Positions 6,347-14,835 of a stretch of 42,850 nucleotides of DNA are shown here, one piece after another. Source of the stretch: Prevotella sp. (lineage in GTDB: Bacteria; Bacteroidota; Bacteroidia; Bacteroidales; Bacteroidaceae); contig JAEETD010000018.1 in assembly GCA_016290175.1 (NCBI GenBank), positions 1-42,850 of the forward strand. The letters run 5' to 3'. A program made the position numbers and the translations under genes. The notes under the pieces are model-generated. The model was not told the origin of the DNA and did not search any database. It saw only the letters and a list, made by a program, of their open reading frames with translations. Positions within the stretch are counted from its first letter, which is position 1; each line of letters starts with the position of its first letter.

Positions 6347-8860
6347 ATGGCAATATGTATTCAAAACGCTTTTGGCCTGCCCGCCACACCGATGACGGCT
6401 CTGGGCTTCGAGGAGATACTTGACCGGCCTGCCCTGGCTGAAACCTACAAGATCTGCAGGGCTCACTACCGTGAGTTTGAACAGTATAAGTCGGTAGGCA
6501 AGGAGGCTGAAGCCAAGGCCGCCAAGAAGGCTTACGACACTGCCAAGAAAGACCTGCCGGCATGGATTTTCTCATGCAGCAGTTTCCTGCCACACGAGTG
6601 GATTGACTCGAAGGGGGTGAACCATGGTGTGAACACCTGGCGCCATCAGGAGCACGGCCTGCTGAACGGTCTGTTCATGGTTGACCTCGACCATCTGGAA
6701 GATCCCATGGCCACATGGAAGATGCTGCTGGAGCATCCGCGGTTCATCAGCTATTACCAGTCGAGGATGTTCTTCGCCTTTATGACACCTTCGGGCCGTG
6801 GCCTGAAGATCGTGATGAAGTGTGATCTGCAGGACGGCAACCTGGCTTCGGCACAGAACCGCTTCTGCAAGGACCTGGGGCTTCAGAACGACCACGAGAC
6901 GAAGGACTCATCGAGACTGTCGTTTGTCTGTCCGCGCTCAGAGGTGCTCTATTACGACTCGGCGATGCATGCGTATGAGAATAAGGAATGGATAGCAAAG
7001 TATCAGCCAATCTATTGCAAGGCTCTGTCGGAGCCGGATTTGTTTGCAGACGATGATTCACAGAGAAAGGCTACGGGTAAGCGTGTCAGCGAGAATCAGG
7101 TTCCGCAGGTCAGCGAGGCAACGACCCACGGGACCTGTCCCCATGAGTCGTATCGCTACGAGGGGCTGGAGATTCCCGTGATCATCGACAAATGGCTGGA
7201 ACGTTTTGACACGTCAATTGGCAAGCGGCATGCCGTGTTGTTGCAGCTGACCACAGAACTGAAATACGTCTGTGAGCGGAATGAGGAGATGGTGAGATAT
7301 TTCGTGAACAAGATCAAGTGGGTGCAGGACCTGAGGAAAGAGGGTGACTCTGTTGACCTGACCATTGAGGACGGTCTGAAATACAAGATGAGCAGGCAGA
7401 TGCCCGACAGTATGTATGCCACCCTGAGAGAGTTGGGTGTCAACCCGTCGATCAAGAAGGATCCCAGCGTCGTTGAAGCTGAGAATGCCCTGCTGCCCAA
7501 ATTCATGGAATACGGCAGGGAGATAGAGGAACTCACCCCGCATTTCCCCTGTATGAAAGAGGTCTGCTACCAGATGAGGACGCCATCGAAGCCAGCCTGC
7601 CTGTTTACGGGCGGTGCACTCTTCGGCACGCTGATGACCAGGATGTATTACTATTTCTACCATCGGCCCGAGGAACAGAGACGGCTGAATTACTGCGTGT
7701 TTATCGTTGACGATCCCGCCACGGGAAAGTCGTTTGCCGGCGATCTGTATAAAACCATCCTCTCGCCGATCATCGCAGCCGACAAGGTAGGCAATGACCT
7801 GCTGAACAAATTCAAGCAGGAATCGCTGAAAAGGGAGTCGTCGACCAAAGAGCAGAAGAAGGATGCGCTGACGCCGCCGCAGGTGAAGATCAGGATACAC
7901 GGTGCAAGAACCTCCAATCAGACCTTTATTGAGGACATGAACACCTGTGTGGAGAACGACGGCGACGGGAAGCCCATAAACCTGCACCTCTTCACGTTCG
8001 ACTCCGAACTGGAGAACAATGCCAGGATTACTTCGGGAGGGCAATGGATCGACAAGAGCGTGTTTGAGCTGAAGGCTTTCCACAATGAGGAGGACAACCA
8101 GCAGTATAAGAACAAGAACTCCGTCAGCGGTCCGTTTAATGTGTATTGGAACTTCGTGTATACGGGCACGCCCATCAGCCTTCATAAGAAGGTGAATCTG
8201 ACGACCTTCGGCAGCGGTCTCTATTCCCGACTGGCAGTGTTGCCCCTATGCGCTGACTCGTTTGATATGATACCTTTATACACGCGCAGCAAGGAGAATA
8301 TCGATGTGATTGACCGGTTGAAGGAGTGGGCGTTCAAACTCGACACCGTCAGCGGAGAGCTGCCCATCTGGCCGTTGGTGGAATACACCTATTATTGGAC
8401 GAAGAACATCATGACTCTGGCGAAGGAGAATAATGACAAGGTGACGGCCATGCTCGTGAAGCGCGTGCCCTATTACGGCCTTCATATCGCCGTGCCGTTT
8501 ATCTTCATGCGCCACTATCAGGAATGGATGGAGAAGGACACGTTCAAGATAGACGATATCGACAAGCGGCTGGTGGATCTCTGCCTGGAAATCCAGATGT
8601 GCACACAACGGTATTTCTTCGGGGGCATGGCCCAGGCCTATTATCAGAACAAAGGCGCCGAGGAACAGGCCAACAAGGTGAACTATTACTCGAAAAGTGA
8701 ACGGTTGTTGGATGCGCTGCCGTCGACATTCACTGAAGAGGATGTCATTCGGATTGGTGAGATGAACATCAATTATGTCCGGGTTCAGCTCTGGCGCTGG
8801 CAGCAAGACCATAAAGTGACGAAGACGGGCCGGGGGAAAAAGGCAAAGTATACGAAATGA
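6347..8860 (+). CDS. BT4734/VirE-N primase-like plus DUF3987-type ATPase replication protein (837 aa)
   Basis: Large replication-type protein common on Bacteroidetes mobile DNA. The N-terminal part (residues about 1-240) matches the BT4734-like/VirE-N region, a probable primase-polymerase-related fold: LFMVDLDHLED near residue 110 supplies paired acidic residues, followed by MTPSGRGLKIVMK (about 145-157). The second half resembles DUF3987-type ATPases, with a Walker-A-like IVDDPATGKSFAG at about 453-465 (the P-loop lacks the second Gly of GxxGxGK[ST], as is common in this family). The last 60 residues look like a winged-helix tail (FTEEDVIRIGEMNINYVRVQLWRWQQDHKV). Inferred to prime and unwind DNA for the island. 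It is the only large gene of the operon. Confidence 0.75.
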   Translation: MAICIQNAFGLPATPMTALGFEEILDRPALAETYKICRAHYREFEQYKSVGKEAEAKAAKKAYDTAKKDLPAWIFSCSSFLPHEWIDSKGVNHGVNTWRHQEHGLLNGLFMVDLDHLEDPMATWKMLLEHPRFISYYQSRMFFAFMTPSGRGLKIVMKCDLQDGNLASAQNRFCKDLGLQNDHETKDSSRLSFVCPRSEVLYYDSAMHAYENKEWIAKYQPIYCKALSEPDLFADDDSQRKATGKRVSENQVPQVSEATTHGTCPHESYRYEGLEIPVIIDKWLERFDTSIGKRHAVLLQLTTELKYVCERNEEMVRYFVNKIKWVQDLRKEGDSVDLTIEDGLKYKMSRQMPDSMYATLRELGVNPSIKKDPSVVEAENALLPKFMEYGREIEELTPHFPCMKEVCYQMRTPSKPACLFTGGALFGTLMTRMYYYFYHRPEEQRRLNYCVFIVDDPATGKSFAGDLYKTILSPIIAADKVGNDLLNKFKQESLKRESSTKEQKKDALTPPQVKIRIHGARTSNQTFIEDMNTCVENDGDGKPINLHLFTFDSELENNARITSGGQWIDKSVFELKAFHNEEDNQQYKNKNSVSGPFNVYWNFVYTGTPISLHKKVNLTTFGSGLYSRLAVLPLCADSFDMIPLYTRSKENIDVIDRLKEWAFKLDTVSGELPIWPLVEYTYYWTKNIMTLAKENNDKVTAMLVKRVPYYGLHIAVPFIFMRHYQEWMEKDTFKIDDIDKRLVDLCLEIQMCTQRYFFGGMAQAYYQNKGAEEQANKVNYYSKSERLLDALPSTFTEEDVIRIGEMNINYVRVQLWRWQQDHKVTKTGRGKKAKYTK

Positions 8861-8874
8861 GCATCGTCAAGAAT

Positions 8875-8903
8875 ATTACAAATATTACAATTATTACATT
8901 ACA
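8875..8903 (+). repeat. Four ATTACA repeats before the P5-like gene
   Basis: ATTACA starts at 8875, 8884, 8893 and 8898, the first three exactly 9 bp apart. The array lies in the 59-bp gap between the primase stop and the ATG at 8920. It may be an operator or an AT-rich unwinding element; no TAnnTTTG box is visible here. Confidence 0.45.
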
Positions 8904-8919
8904 AATTGACTAAATTAGT

Positions 8920-9327
8920 ATGAAGAAAGAACTTGTGCGTGGTATCCGTAACAAGAATCCACTGAATATAGAATGGGGGGCCACATGGGTGGGCATCCTG
9001 CCCAAGGAGAAAAGGACAGACAAGCGGTTCTGTCAGTTTGTTGATTTCTATTTCGGCTACAGGGCTGCGCTGATCCTGCTGAGCCGTACCTATCGCAGGC
9101 GTGGCTGGACCACCATCGAGAAGATCATCCAGCATTTCGCCCCGGCACCTGAGAACAATGTAGACGCGTATATTGAATATGTCAGTAAGCGTACGGGGAT
9201 AGCCCCGAAGGAGCAGATCAGAATGCTGAAGTATTACGATGTAGTGAGAGCCATGGCACAATATGAATGCGGCTCGCTGCCCGACCCCGATGCGCTGAAG
9301 GAGGCTTTCGAATCCGTGATTTTATAA
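8920..9327 (+). CDS. P5-like virion-associated/peptidoglycan-active protein (135 aa)
   Basis: Begins RGIRNKNPLNIEWG...WVGILPKEKRTDKRFCQF and continues with FGYRAALILLSRTY, TTIEKIIQHFAPAPENNVDAYIEYV. This is the pattern of the small 'structural protein P5' family seen in phages and prophage remnants (R-G-I-R-N-N-P-L-N-I, T-I-x-x-I-I-x-x-x-A-P-x-x-E-N-N-x-x-x-Y). In that family it is linked to virions or to lysozyme-like activity; the precise activity is not certain. No signal peptide is present. Its place at the end of the primase operon supports a prophage-derived or satellite-like origin for the island. Confidence 0.7.
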   Translation: MKKELVRGIRNKNPLNIEWGATWVGILPKEKRTDKRFCQFVDFYFGYRAALILLSRTYRRRGWTTIEKIIQHFAPAPENNVDAYIEYVSKRTGIAPKEQIRMLKYYDVVRAMAQYECGSLPDPDALKEAFESVIL

Positions 9328-9375
9328 ATAATTATAAATAAAAGGGGGAAACTGCATTATTATGGGATTTTGTTG

Positions 9376-9383
9376 TAACTTTG
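9376..9383 (+). promoter_or_regulatory. -7 box TAACTTTG giving a near-leaderless mRNA
   Basis: TAACTTTG ends only 5 bp before the ATG at 9389, so the transcript would start at or within a few bases of the start codon. This decides against the longer reading frame from 9362, which would begin upstream of the -7 box. Confidence 0.6.
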
Positions 9384-9388
9384 CACCT

Positions 9389-11971
9389 ATGGAATCAAAG
9401 CAAATCAACAAAACCATTAAGAGAATCATAGTCGCTACGCTGTTCCTGATGGGTCAGCAGGCGGCTTTTGCAGTTTATAACCCCGCCGACACGACGCAGA
9501 CGAAGCCGGTGAAGTGTGACACCACAGAGACGAAGCACACTCATTGCGACTCCACGGCAGTGACGCCGAAGAAGAACTCCTGTTGTGAGGACACGACCGT
9601 TACCGATCACACGGATCCCTATCACAAGGTGGTGAAAGAGAAGGGCAGCGTGAGGTATGGCCTCTTCACCGTGCGCCATATCAAGGACGACTGGTATCTT
9701 GAGGTGCCCGACTCCCTGCTGGGGCGCATGATGCTTGCCGTGACACGCTTTACCAGTACGCCACAGGGCTTCAGGATGTTCAGTGGTGAGGAGGTGAACC
9801 ACTCTGCCGTCTATCTGGAGCAATACGGCCAGAAGAGCATTTTCCTCAGGGAATATGTGCAGTCGCACCTGGCCAATCCCGATGACCGCATCGCCATCTC
9901 CCTGAAGCAGTCGACTGCCGACCCCATCGTCTATAAGTTTGACGTGATCGGACGCAATCCGAAGACCAAGGACCAGCTGATCAACATCACGAAGTGGCTG
10001 ATGTCGGACAATAAGATCACCAGTTTCACGGCCTCTGACCGCACATCGGTCGGTGTGACGGCCGTTCAGGCAGACCGCACCTTCATAGACAGTATCAAGA
10101 CCTACCCCATCAACGTAGAGATACAGACGTTGCGTACCTATGGCATGAACAGCAGCGCCAGGACCCCGGCCTCAACGACGGGTTCCGTGACGCTGGCCTT
10201 GAACACCTCGATCGTGCTGTTGCCGAAGAAACCCATGCAACCCCGCTATTTCGACAACCGTGTGGGCTATTTCAACAATCAGATTACGGAGTTCAGCGAT
10301 AACCAGCAGACCACCGACCACGAGGCCATCATCTCGCGCTACCGTCTGGAGCCGAAGGACCTGAAGGCCTATCAAGCCGGCAAGCTCGTGGAGCCGAAGA
10401 AACAGATCGTCTACTATATCGACCCTGCAACGCCGAAGAAATGGGTGAAATACCTCATTGCCGGTATCAACGACTGGAACGTGGCTTTTGAGGCCGCCGG
10501 CTTCAAGAACGCCATCATTGCCAAGGAATTCCCGGAGAACGACACTACGATGTCGATCGACGACGCCCGCTTCTCCATGATCCGCTACCTGCCCTCTGAG
10601 ACGGAGAATGCCTACGGACCGCGTATCGTGGATCCCCGCAGCGGTGAGATCATCGAGGCCCATATCTGCTGGTATCACAATGTGATGAACCTGGTGAAGA
10701 AATGGTATATGACCCAGTGCGGTCCGCTCGACAAACGGGCTCAGAAGATGGACTTCCCCGACGAGCTGATGGGCCAACTGATCCGTTTCGTCAGCAGCCA
10801 CGAGGTGGGCCATTCCCTCGGTCTGCGCCATAATATGATTGCCTCGCAGGCCACCCCTGTGGAGAAGCTGCGTGACAAGGCCTGGGTAGAGAAATACGGC
10901 CACACGTCGAGCATCATGGACTATGCGCGGTTCAACTATGTGGCCCAGCCTGAGGACAAGATCGGTGAGAAGGGTCTCTTCCCCCGTATCAACGACTATG
11001 ACAAGTGGGCTATCAAATGGGGCTATCAGTACCGTCCGGAATTCAAGGATCCTGCCAAGGAGAAGAAGGCCTTGCGGGCAGAGGTGACGAAGGTGCTGGA
11101 TGGCAACCGCCGGCTGTGGTGGAGCGGTGACGAAGGTCGTGCGCAAGACCCCCGCAGTCAGACAGAGGACCTGGGTGATGACCAGATGAAGGCCAACGAA
11201 TACGGTCTGATGAACCTGAAGCGCGTGATGCAGAACATTGAGAAATGGACGGCACAACCCGACGATCAATATGAAGACCTGAGCAGCATCTTCAGCGCCT
11301 GCCGCCAACAATATCAGCGCTACGCCAACCATGTGCAGCGCTATATCTACGGTAAATACACCAACAACGCCCCAGGCCAGCAGCCTTACGACATCGTGCC
11401 GAAAGCCTTGCAGAAGGAGGCCATGCAGTGGATGGACCGCAACGTGATGGAGGCGCCGCTGTGGCTCTATCCGCAGAGCATCGTCAACAAACTGGGAACC
11501 GACTATGCCGAAGAGATCCGCTCCCGTCAGCAGACGGTCATCGCATCGCTCCTCGCCCCCAATGCCATCATGAATCTGCACAACACCTATCTGCAGTCGC
11601 CAAAGGGCTATCCCGTGGAGGAATACCTGGACGATGTGTTTGCTATGGTGTGGAAACCGCTCAACGACAGCAACGAGCAACAGAACAACTTCCGTCGCCA
11701 GCAACAGCGCAGCTATGTGGACTTCCTGGGCACGGCCCTGAATCCCGCGCCGACTACCGCTTCAGCGTCAACGTCTACCGCTGTTATCACAGCAAACACC
11801 AGCCTCTCTGCTGCACAGCGTTCGGATGCCATCCTCTATATCGAGCAGCATCTGGACAAGGTGGAGAACTATCTCAAGGCCCAGCAGGCTGACGGCACGA
11901 ATGGTCTGCACTACAAGAACCTGCTGCTGCGCATCAAGAAGATCCGCGAGAAATATGAATCCGGCAAATAA
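9389..11971 (+). CDS. Secreted zinc metalloprotease, metzincin-type (DUF5117/DUF4953-like, 860 aa)
   Basis: Predicted exported zinc protease of a family common in Bacteroidetes. The start at 9389 gives a signal peptide (n-region KRI, hydrophobic IIVATLFLMG, Ala-rich cleavage site near residue 22). Next comes a low-complexity stretch rich in Thr, Lys, Cys and His (about residues 25-72), then the DUF5117-like region with GLFTVRHIKDDWYLEVPDSLLG. The catalytic motif HEVGHSLGLRH is at 471-481 (His471, Glu472, His475, His481), followed by the downstream SIMDYARFNYV Met-turn. The C-terminal 250 residues are helical and end in a Ser/Thr/Ala linker. Single gene with its own promoter; the next gene, 19 bp downstream, may be cotranscribed. 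Substrate unknown. Confidence 0.85.
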   Translation: MESKQINKTIKRIIVATLFLMGQQAAFAVYNPADTTQTKPVKCDTTETKHTHCDSTAVTPKKNSCCEDTTVTDHTDPYHKVVKEKGSVRYGLFTVRHIKDDWYLEVPDSLLGRMMLAVTRFTSTPQGFRMFSGEEVNHSAVYLEQYGQKSIFLREYVQSHLANPDDRIAISLKQSTADPIVYKFDVIGRNPKTKDQLINITKWLMSDNKITSFTASDRTSVGVTAVQADRTFIDSIKTYPINVEIQTLRTYGMNSSARTPASTTGSVTLALNTSIVLLPKKPMQPRYFDNRVGYFNNQITEFSDNQQTTDHEAIISRYRLEPKDLKAYQAGKLVEPKKQIVYYIDPATPKKWVKYLIAGINDWNVAFEAAGFKNAIIAKEFPENDTTMSIDDARFSMIRYLPSETENAYGPRIVDPRSGEIIEAHICWYHNVMNLVKKWYMTQCGPLDKRAQKMDFPDELMGQLIRFVSSHEVGHSLGLRHNMIASQATPVEKLRDKAWVEKYGHTSSIMDYARFNYVAQPEDKIGEKGLFPRINDYDKWAIKWGYQYRPEFKDPAKEKKALRAEVTKVLDGNRRLWWSGDEGRAQDPRSQTEDLGDDQMKANEYGLMNLKRVMQNIEKWTAQPDDQYEDLSSIFSACRQQYQRYANHVQRYIYGKYTNNAPGQQPYDIVPKALQKEAMQWMDRNVMEAPLWLYPQSIVNKLGTDYAEEIRSRQQTVIASLLAPNAIMNLHNTYLQSPKGYPVEEYLDDVFAMVWKPLNDSNEQQNNFRRQQQRSYVDFLGTALNPAPTTASASTSTAVITANTSLSAAQRSDAILYIEQHLDKVENYLKAQQADGTNGLHYKNLLLRIKKIREKYESGK

Positions 11972-11990
11972 TCTATAAACTCAAAAAGTT

Positions 11991-13124
11991 ATGAAAAAGT
12001 TACTCTTCATACTATTCACTATTAACTGTTCACTATTCACTGCTTCTGCTCGTGAGACATTGCCCATCAAGGGCACTGTGGTCAGTGCTGCCGATAAGCA
12101 TATCCAGTATACCGGCCGTATCAGCTTCACCAATCCCGAGCGTCCTGCCTGGAACTATCCCGGTACACAGATTATTGCCGCCTTCGAGGGCACATCGCTG
12201 AAGATGATCGCCAAACCCGGCAGCGGCTACTATATGGCGCAGATTGATCAGGCCGAGCCTTTCAAGGTGTCGTTTATGGACAAGAGAGACTCTGTGGCAA
12301 CGCTGGCAACGGCTCTGCCGGAAGGCCGTCACCTCGTCCGTCTGATGTATGTCATCGAGGGCTATGAGATGTATCCTGAGTTCTGGGGGTTTGTGCTGGA
12401 TAAGGGCCGGCGTCTGACAGATGCCCCCGCCCTGCCGTCAAGAAAGATCGAATTCATCGGCAATTCCATTACCTGCGGCTATGGCAACGAAGGAACGAAG
12501 GCTTTCGAAGGTTTCGACTATGCCACCGAGAACCACTACTACAGCTACGCCTCGATGACGGCCCGTACGCTTAATGCCCAGCACTGGGTGGTGGCCCGCA
12601 GCGGCATCGGCGCCTATCGCAATTATGGTGAGGCCAAGACCGGTTCTCCCCGCTCCTGCATGCCTGTACAATATGAATATACGGGCTATGCCTGGGACCT
12701 GAAGCTGCGCGACGAGTCCACCTTCCTGCGTGAGAAATGGGACTTCGGCCGTTATCAGCCCGATGTGGTGTGCATCAATCTCGGCACCAACGACCTCTCC
12801 ACACAGTCCTATGATGTCAACCTGCTCAAGCAGGGCTATCAGAAGTTACTGAAGCTGGTGCGCGATCATAATCCCAAGGCAAAGATTGTATTCCTCTGCG
12901 GTTCGATGCTCAACGGCAAGGAGCTGGAGATTGCCAAGAAAACCCTGGATGAAGTGACAGCAGAGGCCAACAAGGCCGGCGACAAGGACGTCTACCGCTT
13001 TAACTTCACCCCGCAGAACGGTGACCTCGGCTATGGCAACGATTATCACCCCAGCGTTTGGCAGCACGAAAAAATGGCTGCCGAGTTGGCAGCCTTTCTC
13101 CGTGCTCTGATGCATTGGTTTTAG
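11991..13124 (+). CDS. CE2-type SGNH carbohydrate esterase, secreted (377 aa)
   Basis: Predicted deacetylase acting on acetylated plant polysaccharides or glucomannan-like sugars. A signal peptide covers residues 1-20 (MKKLLFILFTINCSLFTASA). An N-terminal beta-sandwich of about 130 residues precedes the SGNH domain, the layout of carbohydrate esterase family 2. SGNH blocks: GNSITCGYG with the presumed nucleophile Ser159, INLGTNDLS near 260-268, and NDYHPSVWQH near 346-355 supplying the His. Part of the signal peptide is encoded by the TTCACTATT-type simple repeat also found near dusB. Lies 19 bp after the metalloprotease; its stop overlaps that of the convergent DUF3332 gene. Substrate is inferred from the family only. 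Confidence 0.8.
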   Translation: MKKLLFILFTINCSLFTASARETLPIKGTVVSAADKHIQYTGRISFTNPERPAWNYPGTQIIAAFEGTSLKMIAKPGSGYYMAQIDQAEPFKVSFMDKRDSVATLATALPEGRHLVRLMYVIEGYEMYPEFWGFVLDKGRRLTDAPALPSRKIEFIGNSITCGYGNEGTKAFEGFDYATENHYYSYASMTARTLNAQHWVVARSGIGAYRNYGEAKTGSPRSCMPVQYEYTGYAWDLKLRDESTFLREKWDFGRYQPDVVCINLGTNDLSTQSYDVNLLKQGYQKLLKLVRDHNPKAKIVFLCGSMLNGKELEIAKKTLDEVTAEANKAGDKDVYRFNFTPQNGDLGYGNDYHPSVWQHEKMAAELAAFLRALMHWF

Positions 13125-13672
13125 CGCTGAGCCAGGTCGAAGCCCATAGCTACACGCTCGGCTTCCATCACACCCTGCTCGCTGAGGGCGAACTCGCGCT
13201 CCTGACCGTTCACGTCCATGCGGATGCTCTTGCCATCCTCGGTAAAACGGAAGATCTCACGGGTCTGACCATTCTGGGTCATCGACCAGCTGTTCTCGGC
13301 CTTGTTGTAGGTGAAGAGGGTTACGGCGCCGTCAGGTGCAGTCACCTTGTAGCCGTCCTTCAAGGTCATCACGGCATAGATACGACCGTCCTGACCTGTT
13401 ACCTTCTGGGTCTTACCGATGTTGGAAGCCACGGGGTTGTCACCGCTCCAGAACTCGATGGTGTTGAGCACGAGCCAGTCGACCACCATCGTGATAGAAC
13501 CTACGATAGGCATGAGGAAAAAGCCCACAATGGCATTAACGAACTTGTTGTTCGTCATCTCTCTCTGCCACTTTGCATACTTGTTAAACAAACTGAACGA
13601 TCCAATGCAAGAGCTGCAGAGGAAACTACCTGCGAGCAGAACAACTGCTACTTTCAAATTTACCTTTTTCAT
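13121..13672 (-). CDS. DUF3332 family lipoprotein-like protein (183 aa)
   Basis: Matches DUF3332: a leader MKKVNLKVAVVLLAGSFLCSSCIGSF with a possible lipobox (SSC at residue 22), then LFNKYAKWQREMTNNKFVNAIVGFFLMPIVGSI with a second hydrophobic helix (about 44-70), and a strand-rich C-terminal half with TGQDGRIYAVMTLKDGYKV. Function unknown. The start is set at the ATG at 13672, since the longer frame runs through the promoter. Its stop codon overlaps that of the convergent CE2 gene (13121-13124). Confidence 0.75.
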   Translation of the reverse strand: MKKVNLKVAVVLLAGSFLCSSCIGSFSLFNKYAKWQREMTNNKFVNAIVGFFLMPIVGSITMVVDWLVLNTIEFWSGDNPVASNIGKTQKVTGQDGRIYAVMTLKDGYKVTAPDGAVTLFTYNKAENSWSMTQNGQTREIFRFTEDGKSIRMDVNGQEREFALSEQGVMEAERVAMGFDLAQR

Positions 13673-13705
13673 ATTCTTTTGGTTTAAAATGGTTGGTTGT
13701 CGCGG

Positions 13706-13816
13706 CAAAATTACAAAAAATAATTGATTATTGATTATTGATAGCTGAAAATCTTTCAAGCGGTAGCAAATTTTTCACTTTTCACTATTCACTATTCACT
13801 TTTTTTCGTATCTTTG
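13706..13816. promoter_or_regulatory. Divergent promoters of DUF3332 and dusB with TTCACT simple repeats
   Basis: Minus strand: TAATTTTG at 13713-13706 drives the DUF3332 gene. Plus strand: TATCTTTG at 13809-13816 drives dusB, ending 5 bp before its ATG, so that mRNA is nearly leaderless. Between them lie two simple repeats: ATTGATT units at 13722-13743 and TTCACTTTTCACTATTCACT-like units at 13771-13800. The second repeat resembles sequence at 12011-12041 and, in reverse complement, at 22500-22530. Confidence 0.6.
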
Positions 13817-13821
13817 CAGGC

Positions 13822-14835
13822 ATGAAGATAGGTAACATAGAGTTTGGCCCGCATCCTGTTTTCCTCGCACCGATGGAGGATGTCACCGATATCGGCTTCC
13901 GACTGCTCTGCAAGCGGTTCGGGGCCTCGATGGTCTATACGGAATTCGTCAGCGCCGAGGCCCTGATACGCGATGTGAAATCAACCCTGCAGAAACTCAC
14001 CATCAGCGATGAGGAACGGCCTGTGGGCATCCAGATCTATGGGCGCGATATCGAGGCGATGGTCGAGGCAGCCAAGATCGTAGAACAGGCTGGGCCGGAT
14101 CTCATTGACCTCAATTTCGGCTGTCCTGTCAAGAAGGTGGCAGGCAAAGGCGCTGGAGCCGGTATGCTGCAGAACATCCCCAAGATGCTGGAGATTACCC
14201 GGAAGGTGGTGGATGCCGTGAAACTGCCTGTCACCGTAAAGACCCGCCTGGGCTGGAGCCACGAGCAACTCATCATCACCGAACTGGCAGAACAGTTGCA
14301 GGACTGCGGTATTCAGGCACTCACTATTCATGGTCGCACACGCAGTCAGATGTATACGGGTCAGGCCGACTGGACGCTGATTGGCGAGGTAAAACGCAAT
14401 CCCCGCATCCACATCCCCATTATCGGCAATGGCGACATCACCTCTGCCGAAGAAGCCAAACGAGCCTTCGAAACATACGGCGTCGATGCCATCATGATAG
14501 GTCGCGCCACCTTTGGCCGTCCCTGGATTTTTAAAGAGGTGCGCGATTTCCTCGATGAAACGGGCGAAAAACCATTGACCATCAATGAAAAATTAGACAT
14601 CCTCATCGAGCAACTGCGCATCAACGTTTCTCGCATTGACGAGAAGCGAGGCATCCTCCATACCCGTCGCCACCTTGCTGCCACGCCTCTGTTCAAAGGC
14701 ATCCCCAACTTCCGCCAGACTCGCATCGCCATGCTCCGCGCCGAAACGATGGATGACCTGTTGGCCATCCTCGAGGACGTCCGACAACTGCTTTATTCCC
14801 AGCAGTCGATATCGGATTCGATCTCGGGCATTTGA
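13822..14835 (+). CDS. dusB: tRNA-dihydrouridine synthase (DusB type, 337 aa)
   Basis: FMN-dependent enzyme that reduces uridine to dihydrouridine in the tRNA D-loop. The TIM-barrel start APMEDVTD (residues 16-23) and the catalytic Cys101 in LNFGCPVKKVAGKGAG are clear, as are VKTRLGW, HGRTRSQMYTG and GNGDI (FMN phosphate binding). Length fits the family. The ATG at 13822 is chosen because the upstream extension crosses the promoter. The last 43 bp overlap the 3' end of the convergent symporter gene. Confidence 0.93.
   Translation: MKIGNIEFGPHPVFLAPMEDVTDIGFRLLCKRFGASMVYTEFVSAEALIRDVKSTLQKLTISDEERPVGIQIYGRDIEAMVEAAKIVEQAGPDLIDLNFGCPVKKVAGKGAGAGMLQNIPKMLEITRKVVDAVKLPVTVKTRLGWSHEQLIITELAEQLQDCGIQALTIHGRTRSQMYTGQADWTLIGEVKRNPRIHIPIIGNGDITSAEEAKRAFETYGVDAIMIGRATFGRPWIFKEVRDFLDETGEKPLTINEKLDILIEQLRINVSRIDEKRGILHTRRHLAATPLFKGIPNFRQTRIAMLRAETMDDLLAILEDVRQLLYSQQSISDSISGI

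Noticed and set aside
7214..8185. 323-aa open frame antisense to the primase gene
   Set aside because: Shadow frame without motif or start signal.
10172..11704. 510-aa open frame antisense to the metalloprotease
   Set aside because: Shadow of a strongly coding gene in a GC-richer codon pattern; no family motif, no promoter, and the plus-strand product carries a complete metzincin motif.
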